Source of the DNA: Prochlorococcus sp. AG-402-L18
GTDB taxonomy: Bacteria > Cyanobacteriota > Cyanobacteriia > PCC-6307 > Cyanobiaceae
Length of the DNA stretch: 45,489 bases
Reading direction: 5' to 3'
NCBI GenBank assembly: GCA_003216725.1
Contig: QCIL01000011.1
Coordinates: 1-45,489 of the forward strand
Below are positions 45,304 through 45,489 of the stretch, in pieces (within the stretch, counting starts at the first letter, position 1; each line of letters begins with the position of its first letter). Position numbers and translations under genes: made by a program. Under the pieces are notes generated by a model. The model saw only the letters and a program-made list of their open reading frames with translations. It searched no databases and was not told where the DNA came from.

Positions 45304-45489
45304 ATGCCTGAACTACTTCCAACAACTTCATCTATAACTCCTTTAGCTGCAATAGTCTGGTGTTTCTACCCTGTTGCTTTGCTGATCATTGTTGAACTTT
45401 TTCTTGGAGGTGGATTCGATGATGATAATAATGACGATCAAGACGGAGGTATGATGATACCTGCTTACTCCGCTTCTAACTTCAGAAAC
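45304..45489 (+). CDS. Acidic-tail membrane protein (DxDxDG motif), runs off the window
   Basis: ATG at 45304; the frame is open for 62 codons to the window end with no stop. A hydrophobic segment (PLAAIVWCFYPVALLIIVEL) is followed by GGGFDDDNNDDQDGG and then MMIPAYSASNFRN. The acidic motif closely resembles the tail of the microprotein at 44072-44206. Upstream (45064-45303) lies a moderately GC-richer patch with only tiny ORFs. Function unknown. Confidence 0.55.
   Translation, partial: MPELLPTTSSITPLAAIVWCFYPVALLIIVELFLGGGFDDDNNDDQDGGMMIPAYSASNFRN

Noticed and set aside
1..45489. CRISPR arrays, insertion sequences, prophage or attachment sites
   Set aside because: No regularly spaced repeats, transposase or integrase motifs were seen. 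The single tRNA has no integrase next to it and no duplicated 3' end was noticed.

Overview
The window is a compact, very AT-rich stretch of a cyanobacterial chromosome, almost certainly Prochlorococcus (probably a high-light ecotype). Four things point there: the low GC and tight packing; kaiB-kaiC next to rplU-rpmA with no kaiA; cyanobacterial families (nblS, DUF1825, DUF3086, DUF3119, photosystem II S4-domain protein, plant-type ferredoxin); and many tiny single-membrane-span proteins. No rRNA, CRISPR array, insertion sequence or phage gene is visible. Once the small ORFs are included, no stretch longer than about 300 bases lacks a gene.

Layout. 1-3300 (+): end of a GPH/MFS symporter, an MlaE-type lipid ABC permease, DUF3119, DUF3086 and plsY, a membrane/lipid-leaning run. 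3284-5598 (-): pyrF, tyrS and a frameshifted DUF1825 gene. 5749-7870 (+): a GIY-YIG protein and pepA. 7874-14745 (-): msrA (exported), then lpxB (frameshifted), lpxA, fabZ, lpxC and a BamA/Omp85 gene, with purC at the head; this is an outer-membrane and lipid A block. 14873-18263 (+): purD and the sensor kinase nblS. 18260-20196 (-): kaiC and kaiB, the two-gene clock. 20341-21051 (+): rplU-rpmA. 21048-25635: a methyltransferase, truB, a SpoIID-type protein, ribonuclease Z and a lumenal pentapeptide protein. 25644-29042 (-): a small conserved protein, ferredoxin with a clear terminator, prmA and serA. 29142-31851 (+): a glycine-rich membrane protein, the S4-domain protein, tRNA-Val(GAC), an ICMT-like membrane protein and an FMN/PPOX protein.

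31926-45489 is more accessory: a DoxX protein, a photolyase-like protein whose domains appear to be in swapped order, a stand-alone NAD+ DNA-ligase adenylation domain transcribed divergently from it, an SDR, murD, a pirin, DUF1643, DUF2214, an orphan GAF/zinc-ribbon protein, an HI0933-type flavoprotein, an EamA transporter, a cupin and at least seven microproteins of 32-78 residues. Two of these share an acidic DxDxDG tail.

The points most worth a second look are the permuted photolyase-like protein, the minimal ligase-like protein (all four catalytic residues kept, nothing after motif V), the tRNA-Val with C instead of U at position 33, single-base poly-A frameshifts in lpxB and the DUF1825 gene, and the acidic-tail microproteins. 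The two frameshifts and the tRNA change could be sequence errors; they could equally be real, and poly-A slippage could rescue the frames. Raw reads would decide.
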